Virus record (IMG/VR): IMGVR_UViG_3300033153_005115
Coordinates: 1 to 46,121 of that record
Strand: one strand, 5' to 3'
Length of the DNA stretch: 46,121 bases
Source: a virus
Shown in pieces: positions 27,606 through 37,230 of this stretch. How positions within the stretch are numbered: the first letter of the stretch is position 1; each line of letters opens with the position of its first letter. The notes under the pieces were generated by a model, which worked only from the letters and a program-made list of their open reading frames with translations, did not search any database and was not told where the DNA came from. The position numbers and the translations under genes are program-made.

Positions 27606-29366
27606 TTAAGCTCCTGTTGTATTTACTGACAACACAACGTGTGTCTTACTCTTTAGTGACGATGTGTCGATTATGTAGTCACCATCCATTGTTACATATA
27701 TTTTTATGAACCCAAATGCGTCCACCGTTGCACTATCTTCATCTAAATCAGGAAATAAATAATCCAAAGATACCCCGATAGTCTTAACAACTTCTAAACC
27801 AAGTTCTGTTGCAATATCCACATAAATATATTGATCTAAAACACAGGGTATTTTATACTCTAAATCATATTCACAAGTTTCCCCTGTGTTTTCATTTGTA
27901 ACAACCATTATGATCTCGCTGTATGGAATATGATCAAACTCTATATGATGTTTGGTTGCCAACACTTCATAAGAAATCCTTACTTTAGGAAAATACTCTG
28001 TAAATTCAAAGTAATGATCATCACCATCAACTGAAGTGGTATATGCAATATCAACCCCTGCACTTCTAGCACCCAATGATGTTTCAATATCATACCGTGT
28101 TTTATACTTGTATGTACCATCACCAACGGCTTCGAGTGTTACATCTTCAACCGATATATAGTTTTCTGCTGTGCTTGTTTCGTTCCTGAGTATTTGTTCA
28201 TTCTTATTATAGAAGGTAAACTTAGGTACGCCCCCAATAGTCCATAAATCAAAACCTTCATTATAATACATATTGTTAGGTGCAATGCAAGTCATGTCAC
28301 CATCTGTTGCCACATTACTACAATCAGAAGATAAAAAGCCTTGAAACTTTACCACCTGATCCAAATAGTAAATATCAAAACTTACAAATCTACCTATTGG
28401 AGTTACTTTAATATTTGCATACCCTTTATGACAATAAGCGTTGTATACAATTTCCAATGTTCCTCTTTTAAGAGTAGTAAACCATAACGGATTATGCCCT
28501 TGTTCAAAGTTGTAATCATCAATATTTATACCATTTAATGTAATAGTCTTAATGCTTTCAATCGCACCGTTTAGAGTTATCGCATCTTCATCTAACACAT
28601 CATAATTCTCTTTACGCTCAACTACTAATGCACTCAATGGAGAAAGCCCAACTGTGTGTTCAGTAGTTCCATTTGGATTAGGAAAAACAAAGACTTCACC
28701 TGAACATTCATCTACTTCTGTATAGATTTTATTGAGTGAAATTATGTCTGTTGAAGTGTCACCACCATTTTGAATTGTGACATATCCGATACCTTTATTG
28801 TAAACCGAACTAGAATCGCCTACAAAGTCAAAAATATCCTTTTCGTATATTTCTGTGCCTTCATTGTCAATCGCCTTATTTGGCACGATATTGACTGTTC
28901 CACCATCATCATAATACTCTGCTCCGGTAACACTTGCAATATTCAACAAAGCATTAAGCATAGTACCACTTCTCTCGTAACTCCCACCAAAATCTAAGTT
29001 CTCTGCCGTGATGGTTATTGGTATTCCGCTATTAGTTGCATATAAAGCACATAGTTCATGGGAGGTTGTAGCTTCATCAACTACTGTTTCATAAGGGGAG
29101 TATGGCTCTGTGAGTTTTGCTGAATATGTACGAGCTTCAACTCGTATGGAGTTTTTACCAACTTTTGATGTTGAATAAATAAACCCCGTAAAAGTCTTTG
29201 ATCCATAATTAATAACAACTTCTTTTTCTTCAATTATATTTGCTTTGTTATCCATTGTAAAAATAGCAACGTCATAGATGCGATTCATTTCTTCCGATAT
29301 GTTACCTTTATCAAACCTGCTTGTCACATCTGTACCATCTATGCTTATATTAAATAATTGTGTCAA
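27606..29366 (-). CDS. Putative tail hub / baseplate-like protein, 586 aa
   Basis: The gene starts at TTG (29366) with AAGGACAAACTC upstream, overlapping the LamG gene stop (TTGA). Residues 1-190 have the pattern of gp27/late-control-D-type hub domains: FNISIDGTDVTSRFDKGNIS, VVINYGSKTFTGFIYST, RVEARTYSAKLTEPYSPYE, then SGTMLNALLNIASVTGAEYY. The rest is beta-rich with no enzyme motif. Such hubs form the ring at the tail tip below the tape measure and carry the fibres. Position, after the tape measure genes and before fibre genes, agrees. The family call is inferred from the N-terminal pattern. Confidence 0.68.
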   Translation of the reverse strand: MTQLFNISIDGTDVTSRFDKGNISEEMNRIYDVAIFTMDNKANIIEEKEVVINYGSKTFTGFIYSTSKVGKNSIRVEARTYSAKLTEPYSPYETVVDEATTSHELCALYATNSGIPITITAENLDFGGSYERSGTMLNALLNIASVTGAEYYDDGGTVNIVPNKAIDNEGTEIYEKDIFDFVGDSSSVYNKGIGYVTIQNGGDTSTDIISLNKIYTEVDECSGEVFVFPNPNGTTEHTVGLSPLSALVVERKENYDVLDEDAITLNGAIESIKTITLNGINIDDYNFEQGHNPLWFTTLKRGTLEIVYNAYCHKGYANIKVTPIGRFVSFDIYYLDQVVKFQGFLSSDCSNVATDGDMTCIAPNNMYYNEGFDLWTIGGVPKFTFYNKNEQILRNETSTAENYISVEDVTLEAVGDGTYKYKTRYDIETSLGARSAGVDIAYTTSVDGDDHYFEFTEYFPKVRISYEVLATKHHIEFDHIPYSEIIMVVTNENTGETCEYDLEYKIPCVLDQYIYVDIATELGLEVVKTIGVSLDYLFPDLDEDSATVDAFGFIKIYVTMDGDYIIDTSSLKSKTHVVLSVNTTGA

Positions 29367-31189
29367 GAGTTTGTCCTTTTAATAATAGTTGTCGTTTTAG
29401 GTTGCTCTATACTTTGAACAAAACTAAATTTGGTTTCTGCCTGTGCTGATTGTATACTTTGCACGAAAGAGAATAACTTTGTATCTGCAAGGGATAACCC
29501 ACCAACACCTGTTGCAAGTAATTCCAATATTGCATCTGCTCTTGGAGTATTGTGGATAGTAGGGTATGCTGTTGCCAACAATTCAAGAATGGCATCTGCT
29601 CTCGCACCTTCTAAAAGAGTTTCATACAGCTCAATGATCGCTTGTTCTTCTGTGCTTAAACTTCTATTATATTTCCGTACATTTCTAAGAGTACAATTAT
29701 CAAAACCGTTTAAGTCTGCTTCTGTAGTTGTAGTTGAAAATACATCATCTTTCCAATACCATGCTTCAACAAAACCTGTTGCACTTGGAAACGCTATGTC
29801 GTCACCTGTTGGAATGGTTGCTTTCTCACCATCATAAGAAACTCCTGCACTATCGGTTGCATCATACTCATTGTAATAATTGTCTTTTGAGTTGTTTTTA
29901 AGTGGGTAAAACGCTACAAGTCCATCATCAATGTCTATTGAACGGAAGTTATTTTCGTAGTTATAAATATCTTCTCTTTCTTGTGCATCTAATGCTTCAT
30001 CATAAATTCTAACATTCCAAAAGAACCCCTTTAGTTCTCTACCTACATCGTGATTCCATGTACACATTCGCATGTTTGTTTCGACTGATGGACAACCACT
30101 AAATGCCACTGAACCCTCTGCATTGGTGTTTATAAACAGCTTTAAATCTACCCCGTCATAAGTAATAACACAATGCTGTGCTGTATATGTTAAAGATGTT
30201 GTAGAAGATAAAATTAGTGAGCCACCTGAATAAAAGGCTAACTTATCTAATGCTTCTGTTACTGCCCAACCGTTTGCACCGCTACCCCCATCTGATTTAT
30301 CTATAAACCTTTGATAATCGTCACCTGCTAAATCTATCCCAGCCCAAAAAGATATGGAAAAATTACCTGTAAGTTGGAATGGGTGAGCTGTATTAATAGT
30401 TCCTAATTCAATATAATCATTATCTCCATCTGGGTAGCCAATAGAACCACGAACTCCACTTAAATAATAACCCATACCATTTGTTTCAACGCCATCATAC
30501 CCACCAACAATATCCTCTGCTGTACCTGTGAGTGGGTAATGTGCAATTAAGTTTGTTGTGGTTGGTGCTGTGAGTGGTTTTGGATAGTACCCCTCATCGT
30601 ATATTTCTGTTCTAGCTGTTGCATCTTTTGCATCTGTATATACTCTAACATTTGACATAACGCCATCTATATAGTGTTCTGCCAAAGCACCTGAATATCT
30701 AGTACCAAAGTTTAATACCTCTGTACCCAAGTCATAAGTAAGTGTTCCGCTTGCAACACTACTTCCATTATTGATGTAGATATTTGCACTTTTATTATCA
30801 ACTACAATTTGTATATTGTAAAGGGTGTCTGTTGTAATTAACCCTGTGGCACTTCCTACAAGTGTACCCCAATCTGAACCATTACCCACATAAAGCTTTA
30901 TATCCCCTGCTGAGTACACCGTAACGGTCAAATGCTTATCTTCTGCACTTGAACCTAATGGTGTGGAGTAAGTGCCTATTGTATTAAACTTAACCCAAAA
31001 ACTTAATGTGTATGTATGTCCAAGAGCTATAACAGGTGTCTGAATCATATTGGTGCTTGTATCATCAAAGTTTGCAACATCACCTTTAAAGGTTGCACCA
31101 AAATATGCTACTGCATCATAAGAACCATGACAATCATCTGTATTATTATTCAGTAAATAATGGGCTACGAGGTTATCAGTTAATGCCAT
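29363..31189 (-). CDS. LamG-domain receptor-binding protein, 608 aa
   Basis: Two clear concanavalin/LamG-type jelly rolls, about residues 5-205 (LVAHYLLNNNTDDCHGSYDA; TYTLSFWVKFNTIG; NVRVYTDAKDATARTEIYDE) and 215-410 (LIAHYPLTGTAEDIVGGYDG; FSISFWAGIDLAG; NVRIYDEALDAQEREDIYN), plus a shortened third copy at about 420-525 (LVAFYPLKNNSKDNYYNEYD). The tail (530-608) has two tandem duplications: RADAILELLAT twice and FSFVQSI twice. LamG domains bind sugars, so this is a likely fibre or adhesin. It overlaps its neighbours at both ends. Confidence 0.85.
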   Translation of the reverse strand: MALTDNLVAHYLLNNNTDDCHGSYDAVAYFGATFKGDVANFDDTSTNMIQTPVIALGHTYTLSFWVKFNTIGTYSTPLGSSAEDKHLTVTVYSAGDIKLYVGNGSDWGTLVGSATGLITTDTLYNIQIVVDNKSANIYINNGSSVASGTLTYDLGTEVLNFGTRYSGALAEHYIDGVMSNVRVYTDAKDATARTEIYDEGYYPKPLTAPTTTNLIAHYPLTGTAEDIVGGYDGVETNGMGYYLSGVRGSIGYPDGDNDYIELGTINTAHPFQLTGNFSISFWAGIDLAGDDYQRFIDKSDGGSGANGWAVTEALDKLAFYSGGSLILSSTTSLTYTAQHCVITYDGVDLKLFINTNAEGSVAFSGCPSVETNMRMCTWNHDVGRELKGFFWNVRIYDEALDAQEREDIYNYENNFRSIDIDDGLVAFYPLKNNSKDNYYNEYDATDSAGVSYDGEKATIPTGDDIAFPSATGFVEAWYWKDDVFSTTTTEADLNGFDNCTLRNVRKYNRSLSTEEQAIIELYETLLEGARADAILELLATAYPTIHNTPRADAILELLATGVGGLSLADTKLFSFVQSIQSAQAETKFSFVQSIEQPKTTTIIKRTNS

Positions 31190-31593
31190 TACTTAGCCGT
31201 TACAGTTAATGATCCTATTTCCCATGTAAACGCTTGGGTGTCTAGGTTTGTGATAGGAGAACCCAATGCGACAACAACTTCCATGTCAGCAACGCCCTCA
31301 ACATCTGCTAACATATACCCAATATGAGTTACAGGAAGCCAATCCCCTGATGCTGTGTCATGGGTTAATGTTGCCGTGTTTGATGTGACTCCATCCGTTC
31401 CTGTGTTTGCTGAAAATATGTCTGTAAGCAATGCTCTTGCATATCCATTTCCTGATAGTTCATTTGTAACCAACCCTGCATCTGTTGGATCTGCTGAAAA
31501 TAGTGCAATGCTCATAGTTGCAGATAAATCACTCGTAACCCCTGTTACTGCATCGAGTTCTCGATTTTCATGTGCGTTAGTCATGTTTGACAT
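31189..31593 (-). CDS. Tail fibre-type small protein, 134 aa
   Basis: The 134-aa protein has the layout of a common phage structural family: MSIALFSADPTDAGLVTNELSGNGYARALL (residues 27-56), then TSNTATLTHDTASGDWLPVTHIGYML and an ending with short strands (QAFTWEIGSLTVTAK). From memory this is the Gp80-like family often found beside tail fibres. AAGGATTTAATATG supports the start. It lies between two small tail genes and the LamG gene. Confidence 0.75.
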   Translation of the reverse strand: MSNMTNAHENRELDAVTGVTSDLSATMSIALFSADPTDAGLVTNELSGNGYARALLTDIFSANTGTDGVTSNTATLTHDTASGDWLPVTHIGYMLADVEGVADMEVVVALGSPITNLDTQAFTWEIGSLTVTAK

Positions 31594-31602
31594 ATTAAAT
31601 CC

Positions 31603-32004
31603 TTAATAAATTGTTTTAACATCAGCACGATTGTATGCTTCTGTTTTTGTTGAAGATGTTGGAACATCAACCTGAACCCAAAACGACTTGTGTCCACTTG
31701 CAGGGATAACAACGGCTATTGGACTTTCATCTACCTCTGAACCTGTAAGATCACCAACCACCTGTGCATCACCTGTACTTTCAAACAAGATTGATGTAAA
31801 CACCGTTGAAGTGCTTAATGACAATGATGAAATAGCCACATCCGTTGCACCTGAATTTGCGATGTAAAACTTCCGTGAAATAGTTGCACCGGAACTTTGG
31901 TTCGCCAAACTTATTTCAGGTAATACTTCATTTACCACACCTGATGATATTTCATCACCAATCGCACCACCAAGATCGCTTACTGCTTTATGATATGTAA
32001 TCAT
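31603..32004 (-). CDS. Hypothetical tail protein, Ig-like, 133 aa
   Basis: The 133-aa protein looks like one beta-sandwich: ISRKFYIANSGATDVAISSLSLS (44-66), FTSILFESTGDAQVVGDL and SPIAVVIPASGHKSFWVQVDVP (96-117). This resembles Ig-like or CARDB-type domains that decorate tails. It starts one base after the stop of the 123-aa gene (AAGGTTTCATAAATG). Exact function unknown. Confidence 0.75.
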   Translation of the reverse strand: MITYHKAVSDLGGAIGDEISSGVVNEVLPEISLANQSSGATISRKFYIANSGATDVAISSLSLSTSTVFTSILFESTGDAQVVGDLTGSEVDESPIAVVIPASGHKSFWVQVDVPTSSTKTEAYNRADVKTIY

Positions 32005-32376
32005 TTATGAAACCTTCGCTAGTGGTATTATAACATTATAATAACAAGCACCTAAAGACGTTTCAGCATAAACGGGTTGTTTCTCATGTGCCGTCCTTAC
32101 TGTATCAGTAGTATCATCATCATATGTAATTGTTATAGAGGTTATATCACCCCAAATAGCCTTTAAAGCACTCACATTAGCCTCATTAAGCCAACCGCTG
32201 TCTGAACGTGTTTCAAGCGTTATATACGGTGTGTGTATGTCTGCTGAATATGCAATGTGCGTACCATCAGCACTCATTATCATTTCACCCATTAATTCAT
32301 TAGGTTCATTGAATTCTTTTACAAACAATGGTTTATAAAGAACAATGTCACCAATCTTTTTAACTTTTTTAGTCAT
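32005..32376 (-). CDS. Hypothetical tail protein following the tape measure, 123 aa
   Basis: The 123-aa protein directly follows the tape measure gene (stop TAA then ATG) with GGGGGTGA as start site. It is beta-rich: DIVLYKPLFVKEFNEPNELMG, HIAYSADIHTPYITLETRSD, ITSITITYDDDTTDTVRT, CYYNVIIPLAKVS. Proteins at this position (lambda gpM/distal tail) cap or complete the tail tip, so a distal tail protein is possible, but its length and sequence do not identify it. Confidence 0.75.
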   Translation of the reverse strand: MTKKVKKIGDIVLYKPLFVKEFNEPNELMGEMIMSADGTHIAYSADIHTPYITLETRSDSGWLNEANVSALKAIWGDITSITITYDDDTTDTVRTAHEKQPVYAETSLGACYYNVIIPLAKVS

Positions 32377-35300
32377 TTATTCACCCCCATAAGTATTTAA
32401 ACCCATTTGCAATGCTTCCATTACTTGCTCAGGAGACATTTGAGCAGAAACACTACTACCCCCAAAGTTAATGGTCACAGGTTGCATTTGTAATTGCGGT
32501 GCTATGTTTGAAACAGATGCACCAACCCGACCACCATCAGCATAACCCATTGGTTTTTGATATTTCATGCTATTTATAGCATATAGTAAACCTGCACCAT
32601 AAGCATCAACTGCTTCACGCTTAACAACAAACTCACCACCGGTTAATTTAGCGTTCACACTGTCGCTGTCAGTTGGATCATAACCGGCAACCATGCCTGA
32701 ACCAACAAATGAACCACCCCCTGCTAAATGCTGAGGTATATAACCACCACCTGAAGCATGATAGTTGGTGTAAACATCAATACTTGCTGATTGTTGATTA
32801 ATCCAAGATACTATATTATTTACAGAAACAACAACGGGGTCTGTGTTTGAATCTGTATCAAACTCAGGTGTTTGGCTTTCTGTATAATTAACCACATCAT
32901 TTACAGATACTTTAGCGTTTTCTGTAGTTACCATCATGTCCGCTGTGATAATTTCTTTTTCAAGTTTCAGTTTTAACTGATCAATCTTATCTAGTTTTGG
33001 CTCATACTCAACCTCTGCCGTTATATCTTTGTTTTCAATCTCTTTTTCAGTATCTTTTAATGAATCACCATCAACTTCTACTTTTGCTTTAAAGGTTGGA
33101 ACATATCTATCTTCCATTGCTTTAATTTGAGCTTCAAAGTCACTTGTTTCAGGTGCTTCAATCTTTGCTTTAATGTTTATCTCAGCACCACTTGCTTCAG
33201 CTATGAGATCACGTAGTTGTTTTTTAGCTGTATCAAAAACTTTAATGCTGTCAAAATCCCCAATCTTACCTGCCCAAACCTTAGCCATGTTTTCTATAGA
33301 CTTAGCCAACGCTTCCTGTGACTCAATTTGAGCTAAGACAGCTTTCAACTCCATCTGAACAAACTTCATTTTTTCAGCATTTGCTTCAATTTCAGCTTGT
33401 TTTTTCTTCTCTAACACAGCCCCTTCACCGGCTTTAGTTAATTTATAGATCTTCTCAGCTTCAGTAAATGTCTGCTTAGAAGAGGCTAAGACTTTTTTAT
33501 TATCACCAACTACTTCGTTTGCAAAAGAAGATGAGAATCCCCCCATTTCTCTAAACGTATTCTTAGTGGCATCTTTCTTTTTCTTCTCTTGTTCAATGAC
33601 AGTTCCGGCAAAGGACGTAGCTAACGATTTAGCTTCACCATAATACCTACTTGCCTCATCAATATTACCTTTTTCCAATGCTTGATTAGCTTTTGTTATT
33701 AACTCTGTGGCTCTTTGTTTATCAGCTAAGTATTTTTCATGTTCGCCCAAATCTTTTGTGCGTGCATTGTAAAGTAATTTGTCATATTCTTCATTTAAAC
33801 TTGCTCTTTTATCAGCATAGTCTTTAAAAATATCAAGTTTGTCTTGTTCTAACGTTTTAACTTTATCACGTAACTTTTCTTCTTTTTTCTCTAACTTGTC
33901 AATAACTTTAGCAACTGCACTATATCTTTTTTGAGCAAAGGTTTCAAACTTACCATAATTTTTTAAAGCATCTTCAGTTACTTCATTGAGAACAATCTGT
34001 TTGTTTGTTATTTCCTCTATGAGTTTGGATTCTTTTTCCCAAGACCCCCCGATCTTAACTAATTGTGCATCCAATGATTCAATTTGCATACGCAAGGTTT
34101 CTTTTTTATCAGCAAACTGTTGAGTAGTTAATGACCCTTGTTTTAAAACCCTTTCCTCTTCACGTAACTTTGATAAAACACTCGCCACACTTGATGCTAA
34201 TCTAGCTCTTTCATAATTTGATTTACCAATAGCACCGGTTTCACGATCTGTCGCATCTACTATTAAATTAACTGTTTTTGAAAAACTTTTACCACGCTCT
34301 GTTTCTAATTCTAGTTGTTTCTTAATTGCCCTGCTTTGATTTTCAATGGCATCTGTGTAGAAAAGTGTTAAAGCAATGACACCCGCTAAACCTGCATAAA
34401 CAGGGTTCATCATCAATGTTGCAAACATTGCCCGTAATTCTTTACCCATCAACTTTAATGCAACACCCAATATACCAACACCTTTAGCAAGGTTTTGATT
34501 ATCTTGTAACATACCAACTGAAACACTAGCTAAAGAACTCATCACCGATGTTAGGGTGGTTATTGATTCAACAACAAACCCAATACTCTCAGCAAAGTCA
34601 TAAATAGCATCGTCATCCATCCCTCTTACCATTTCAGTCCATGAACCCAACATTGTCCGTAAAGCCGGTGTAAGCTCACTCATTATCTTGATTGCAAGAC
34701 CTTCCAATGCTGAAGTGAGGTTTTTATATGACCCAATTAAGGTATCAACCATTTCTTTTGCAGAAGTTGTAGCAAAGTCATTAACCATAGCTGTTTCAAT
34801 TTCTTTGATCTTTTCAAGCAATTTATCGTAATTATTGGTAAGTGCAATGGCGGATGCGGATGCCTCAGAACCAAATATTTGTGAGAGCTTAATGTTTCGT
34901 GCTTTCTCACTCATGCCTGAAAGCCTCTCACTAACTATTGACAACTGCTTTGTAAATGGTAAGAGGTTATTATTTGCATCATACATACTAATACCAAGCT
35001 CATCAAGGTATTTGAGTGCTTCCTTGTTACCTGCCAAACGTTGCATTACAATTTTAAGTTGAGTACCGGCTTCTGTTCCACGCCTACCTGCATCGGCTAG
35101 AATACCTAACGCACCCGCTGTTTGAGCAAGGGTTACGTTATAAGCATTTGCCACTTGACCAACTTTAGAGAGTGCTTGACCCAACTGAGTAACATTCGTT
35201 GCAGATATTGTTGAAGCTTTCGCCAAAGCATCTGTAATATCACCAATATCTTTAGATTCGAGATTAAACGCTTTCATAGAAGTAACAGCAAAATCAGATG

Positions 35301-35778
35301 CCGTTTTAAGATCTAACATACCCACTTGTGCAAGGTTTAAAATGTCACCAATACCATCGAGCATTTCACCGGATTTAAGACCGGCAAGAGCCATTTCATT
35401 CATCCCTTCAGCTACTTGTGATGCTGAGAATACTGTTGATTCACCCAACTCTTTAGCTTTGGTTTCAAGTTCCTCTAGTTCTACTGCTGTAGTTCCTGAA
35501 AAAACACCAAGCTTCTTAATTGATTCTTCAAATTTGGCTGTAATAACTGTGCTTGTGAGTAAAGTGTGAAATGATCCATAGATCAATGCTAATTTGGAAA
35601 CGTGTGCAGTAAGTGACTTAAAACTACGTGTCATTTGACCAACTTGACCAACATTGGCACGACCACCCCTAGCGATAGTCTTATTCATTTTGTCAATGTC
35701 ACGGGTGAGTTTTTTTATTTCCCTTGAAGCATCTGCTGAGACAGCATCAATTTTTATCTGAATATCAGTATCAGTCAT
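32377..35778 (-). CDS. Tail tape measure protein, 1133 aa
   Basis: The 1133-aa protein has an N-terminal coiled coil (residues 1-70). The TP901-type tape measure core follows at about 85-310, with STVFSASQVAEGMNEMALAG, LNLAQVGMLDLKTASDFAV, ITDALAKASTISATNVTQLG and ADAGRRGTEAGTQLKIVMQR. After it comes a hydrophobic stretch (VYAGLAGVIALTLFY, about 455-470), long charged coiled coils (500-860) and a Gly-rich C-terminal part (ASGGGYIPQHLAGGGSF). It sets tail length and helps DNA pass the membrane. At roughly 1.5 angstrom per residue it predicts a tail near 170 nm, an estimate only. AAGGTGGATTATG gives a strong start. Confidence 0.93.
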   Translation of the reverse strand: MTDTDIQIKIDAVSADASREIKKLTRDIDKMNKTIARGGRANVGQVGQMTRSFKSLTAHVSKLALIYGSFHTLLTSTVITAKFEESIKKLGVFSGTTAVELEELETKAKELGESTVFSASQVAEGMNEMALAGLKSGEMLDGIGDILNLAQVGMLDLKTASDFAVTSMKAFNLESKDIGDITDALAKASTISATNVTQLGQALSKVGQVANAYNVTLAQTAGALGILADAGRRGTEAGTQLKIVMQRLAGNKEALKYLDELGISMYDANNNLLPFTKQLSIVSERLSGMSEKARNIKLSQIFGSEASASAIALTNNYDKLLEKIKEIETAMVNDFATTSAKEMVDTLIGSYKNLTSALEGLAIKIMSELTPALRTMLGSWTEMVRGMDDDAIYDFAESIGFVVESITTLTSVMSSLASVSVGMLQDNQNLAKGVGILGVALKLMGKELRAMFATLMMNPVYAGLAGVIALTLFYTDAIENQSRAIKKQLELETERGKSFSKTVNLIVDATDRETGAIGKSNYERARLASSVASVLSKLREEERVLKQGSLTTQQFADKKETLRMQIESLDAQLVKIGGSWEKESKLIEEITNKQIVLNEVTEDALKNYGKFETFAQKRYSAVAKVIDKLEKKEEKLRDKVKTLEQDKLDIFKDYADKRASLNEEYDKLLYNARTKDLGEHEKYLADKQRATELITKANQALEKGNIDEASRYYGEAKSLATSFAGTVIEQEKKKKDATKNTFREMGGFSSSFANEVVGDNKKVLASSKQTFTEAEKIYKLTKAGEGAVLEKKKQAEIEANAEKMKFVQMELKAVLAQIESQEALAKSIENMAKVWAGKIGDFDSIKVFDTAKKQLRDLIAEASGAEINIKAKIEAPETSDFEAQIKAMEDRYVPTFKAKVEVDGDSLKDTEKEIENKDITAEVEYEPKLDKIDQLKLKLEKEIITADMMVTTENAKVSVNDVVNYTESQTPEFDTDSNTDPVVVSVNNIVSWINQQSASIDVYTNYHASGGGYIPQHLAGGGSFVGSGMVAGYDPTDSDSVNAKLTGGEFVVKREAVDAYGAGLLYAINSMKYQKPMGYADGGRVGASVSNIAPQLQMQPVTINFGGSSVSAQMSPEQVMEALQMGLNTYGGE

Positions 35779-35805
35779 AATCCACCTTTTTCAATATTAA
35801 TCAAT

Positions 35806-35814
35806 ATTATATCA
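35806..35814 (-). promoter_or_regulatory. Extended -10 before the tape measure gene
   Basis: TGATATAAT on the minus strand, 28 bp upstream of the tape measure start and overlapping the end of the chaperone frame. The same TGATATAAT occurs at 40463 and 42192. No good -35, but an ATTAATATT half-site follows. Confidence 0.45.
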
Positions 35815-36383
35815 TAGTTTCTTACTTAACATAGCAAGATTGGATTCGTGGTCACTGACCTTATCTTGTTTCTTCTTTTTATCAAAGAGCTTTAAAAACT
35901 CTTCAAGCTTCTCTGATTTTGACCCTCTTGTAGCAATGGCATTGTGTTGGATGGCTTCACGCTTCTCATCTTCTATCTGTTCAAGTGCTATGTAGAAGAA
36001 TGACACACCATACGTGTATGCCTCAGAATGTCCGTGTTTTATAAGCGTTGCAACATCACTTAGGAGTTTTTTTTTGACTCTTCTATCTCTTCTTTGGTTG
36101 GTTCTTTATATGTGCCGTCTTTTATAAGTTTTTCCAACTCTTCCCTTGCATTTGGATAGGTCAGATCAATCACCTCTTCATAAAGAGCAGTGACGGTGTT
36201 TTGACCAAGCTTATTGATCTGTTCTTGTGTGAGTCCGGCATTGAGTAACCCATTCATAGGAGTATCATATAATTGATCCTCATTACATTCTACTCGATAT
36301 TCTTGTGTCAATTCAGTGATTGTTATCTCACCACCCAACGCTTCAACATCAACAGTCATTTTCTTTATAGGAAACTTTTTCAA
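35812..36383 (-). CDS. Tail assembly chaperone frameshift product (G-T type), 190 aa
   Basis: A -1 frameshift at the A9 run (36067-36075) joins the 107-aa G-like protein to a second frame. That frame is open from the slip site (KLLSDVATLIKHGHSEAYTY) through FFYIALEQIEDEKREAIQHN to a Lys-rich end, stopping at 35812. The fusion is 190 aa. The arrangement, with tail tube upstream and tape measure downstream, is that of lambda gpG/gpGT, where the fusion binds both tape measure and tube subunits. The lower frame has no ribosome binding site of its own, so the stretch 35812-36006 should not be read as a separate gene. Confidence 0.85.
36060..36383 (-). CDS. Tail assembly chaperone, G-like, 107 aa
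   Basis: The zero-frame product. I keep the TTG start at 36383, since AAAGG precedes it at good spacing; an ATG 24 bp later (MTVDVEALGGE) is the alternative. The protein is acidic and helical (EYRVECNEDQLYDTPMNGLL; TQEQINKLGQNTVTALYEEVIDL) and ends in EEIEESKKNS at a slippery A9 run. Made in excess over the fusion, it would coat the tape measure during tail assembly. Confidence 0.83.
   Translation of the reverse strand: MKKFPIKKMTVDVEALGGEITITELTQEYRVECNEDQLYDTPMNGLLNAGLTQEQINKLGQNTVTALYEEVIDLTYPNAREELEKLIKDGTYKEPTKEEIEESKKNS
36067..36075 (-). other. Slippery A9 run for -1 frameshift
   Basis: The minus strand reads GAG TCA AAA AAA AAC TCC TAA in the zero frame. An A-only slippery heptamer lets tRNA-Lys re-pair in the -1 frame, and the stop two codons later is bypassed. 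The same slip could occur during transcription. Confidence 0.8.
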
Positions 36384-36413
36384 CTTAATACCTTTATAAT
36401 AAATTCAAGAAGT

Positions 36414-36433
36414 CTCCCTCAATAAAGAGGGAG
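36414..36433 (-). terminator. Hairpin after the tail tube gene
   Basis: CTCCCTC-tttatt-GAGGGAG on the minus strand, a perfect 7-bp GC-rich stem just after the tail tube stop, followed by ACTTCTTGAATTTATT. It may partly terminate transcription, or protect the 3' end of the abundant tube mRNA. Confidence 0.6.
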
Positions 36434-36440
36434 TTTGGAA

Positions 36441-37226
36441 TTAACACTCAGAAGAGTCTAATTCAACAATGTCAAGATAATCTGACATTACACCGTTATC
36501 AACAGAGTCAACCATAGCTGAACCTGAGAATGACAGTTTACCGATTTCTTCACCTTTAAGCATGAACTCACCGTCTTGTGTAACAGATACATTTTTAAAG
36601 ATGTATTTGTAGTTGTTACCTGTCTGTGAGCTTGTGATCACAACAAATCTACCTAGCAATGCTGAATTTTTCATTGTTGCTGAAGTATTCATTGTAATAG
36701 CCGGTGCAGTTACAGTTAAGTGAAGAATATCACCTGTTGTAATAGCCCCACCGTCAGCCAATGGAATGATCGTAATATACCCCGATTTAGCATCGAAAGT
36801 GTAATCATCACCCAAGACATATTCTATTGCGTCTGTCTCATCTTCAACTACAAGGATTGTTGTATTATAATAACCACAATCAACAATAGATCCTTCTTTA
36901 ACCAACGCACCTGCAACTACTATTGCTTCTGCTGTAGCAATAATTTGATCAGTAGCTATAACATTACCTAAGAACGCTTTGTTTTGCATTTCAAGCGTGA
37001 TCTCAGAGGTGTCAAATTTGATCTCTGCTGACTTTTTAGAAGGATATTTTGCATCCAAAAGTGGAGTACAACCCTCAGAGTTAAAATGCTCTTTCCATTC
37101 TACTGTTGTAGCAAAGGAAATACCATCAGTCTTACCAAAATACATGATTGGTTCATAAGAGCCATCACCATTTAGCTTTTGGTAGTAAAGTTTACCACCA
37201 CCTGTAAAAATACTAGATTTAGCCAT
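36441..37226 (-). CDS. Major tail tube protein, 261 aa
   Basis: The 261-aa protein fits a major tail protein in position and composition: N-terminal FTGGGKLYYQKLNGDGSYEPIMYFGKTDGIS, then EWKEHFNSEGCTPLLDAKYP and AEIKFDTSEITLEMQN. A domain insertion at about 95-185 (DCGYYNTTILVVEDETDAIE...GDILHLTVTAP) may be an Ig-like decoration, and it ends KNVSVTQDGEFMLKGEEIGKL. It forms the tube through which DNA passes. GAAGGTATAGAATTATG supports the start, and a hairpin follows. Confidence 0.85.
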   Translation of the reverse strand: MAKSSIFTGGGKLYYQKLNGDGSYEPIMYFGKTDGISFATTVEWKEHFNSEGCTPLLDAKYPSKKSAEIKFDTSEITLEMQNKAFLGNVIATDQIIATAEAIVVAGALVKEGSIVDCGYYNTTILVVEDETDAIEYVLGDDYTFDAKSGYITIIPLADGGAITTGDILHLTVTAPAITMNTSATMKNSALLGRFVVITSSQTGNNYKYIFKNVSVTQDGEFMLKGEEIGKLSFSGSAMVDSVDNGVMSDYLDIVELDSSEC

Positions 37227-37230
37227 AATT

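Noticed and set aside
35812-36006. Separate 64-aa gene starting at GTG
   Set aside because: The frame is open upstream to the A9 slippery run and has no ribosome binding site of its own. It is the T part of a G/GT-type frameshift product.
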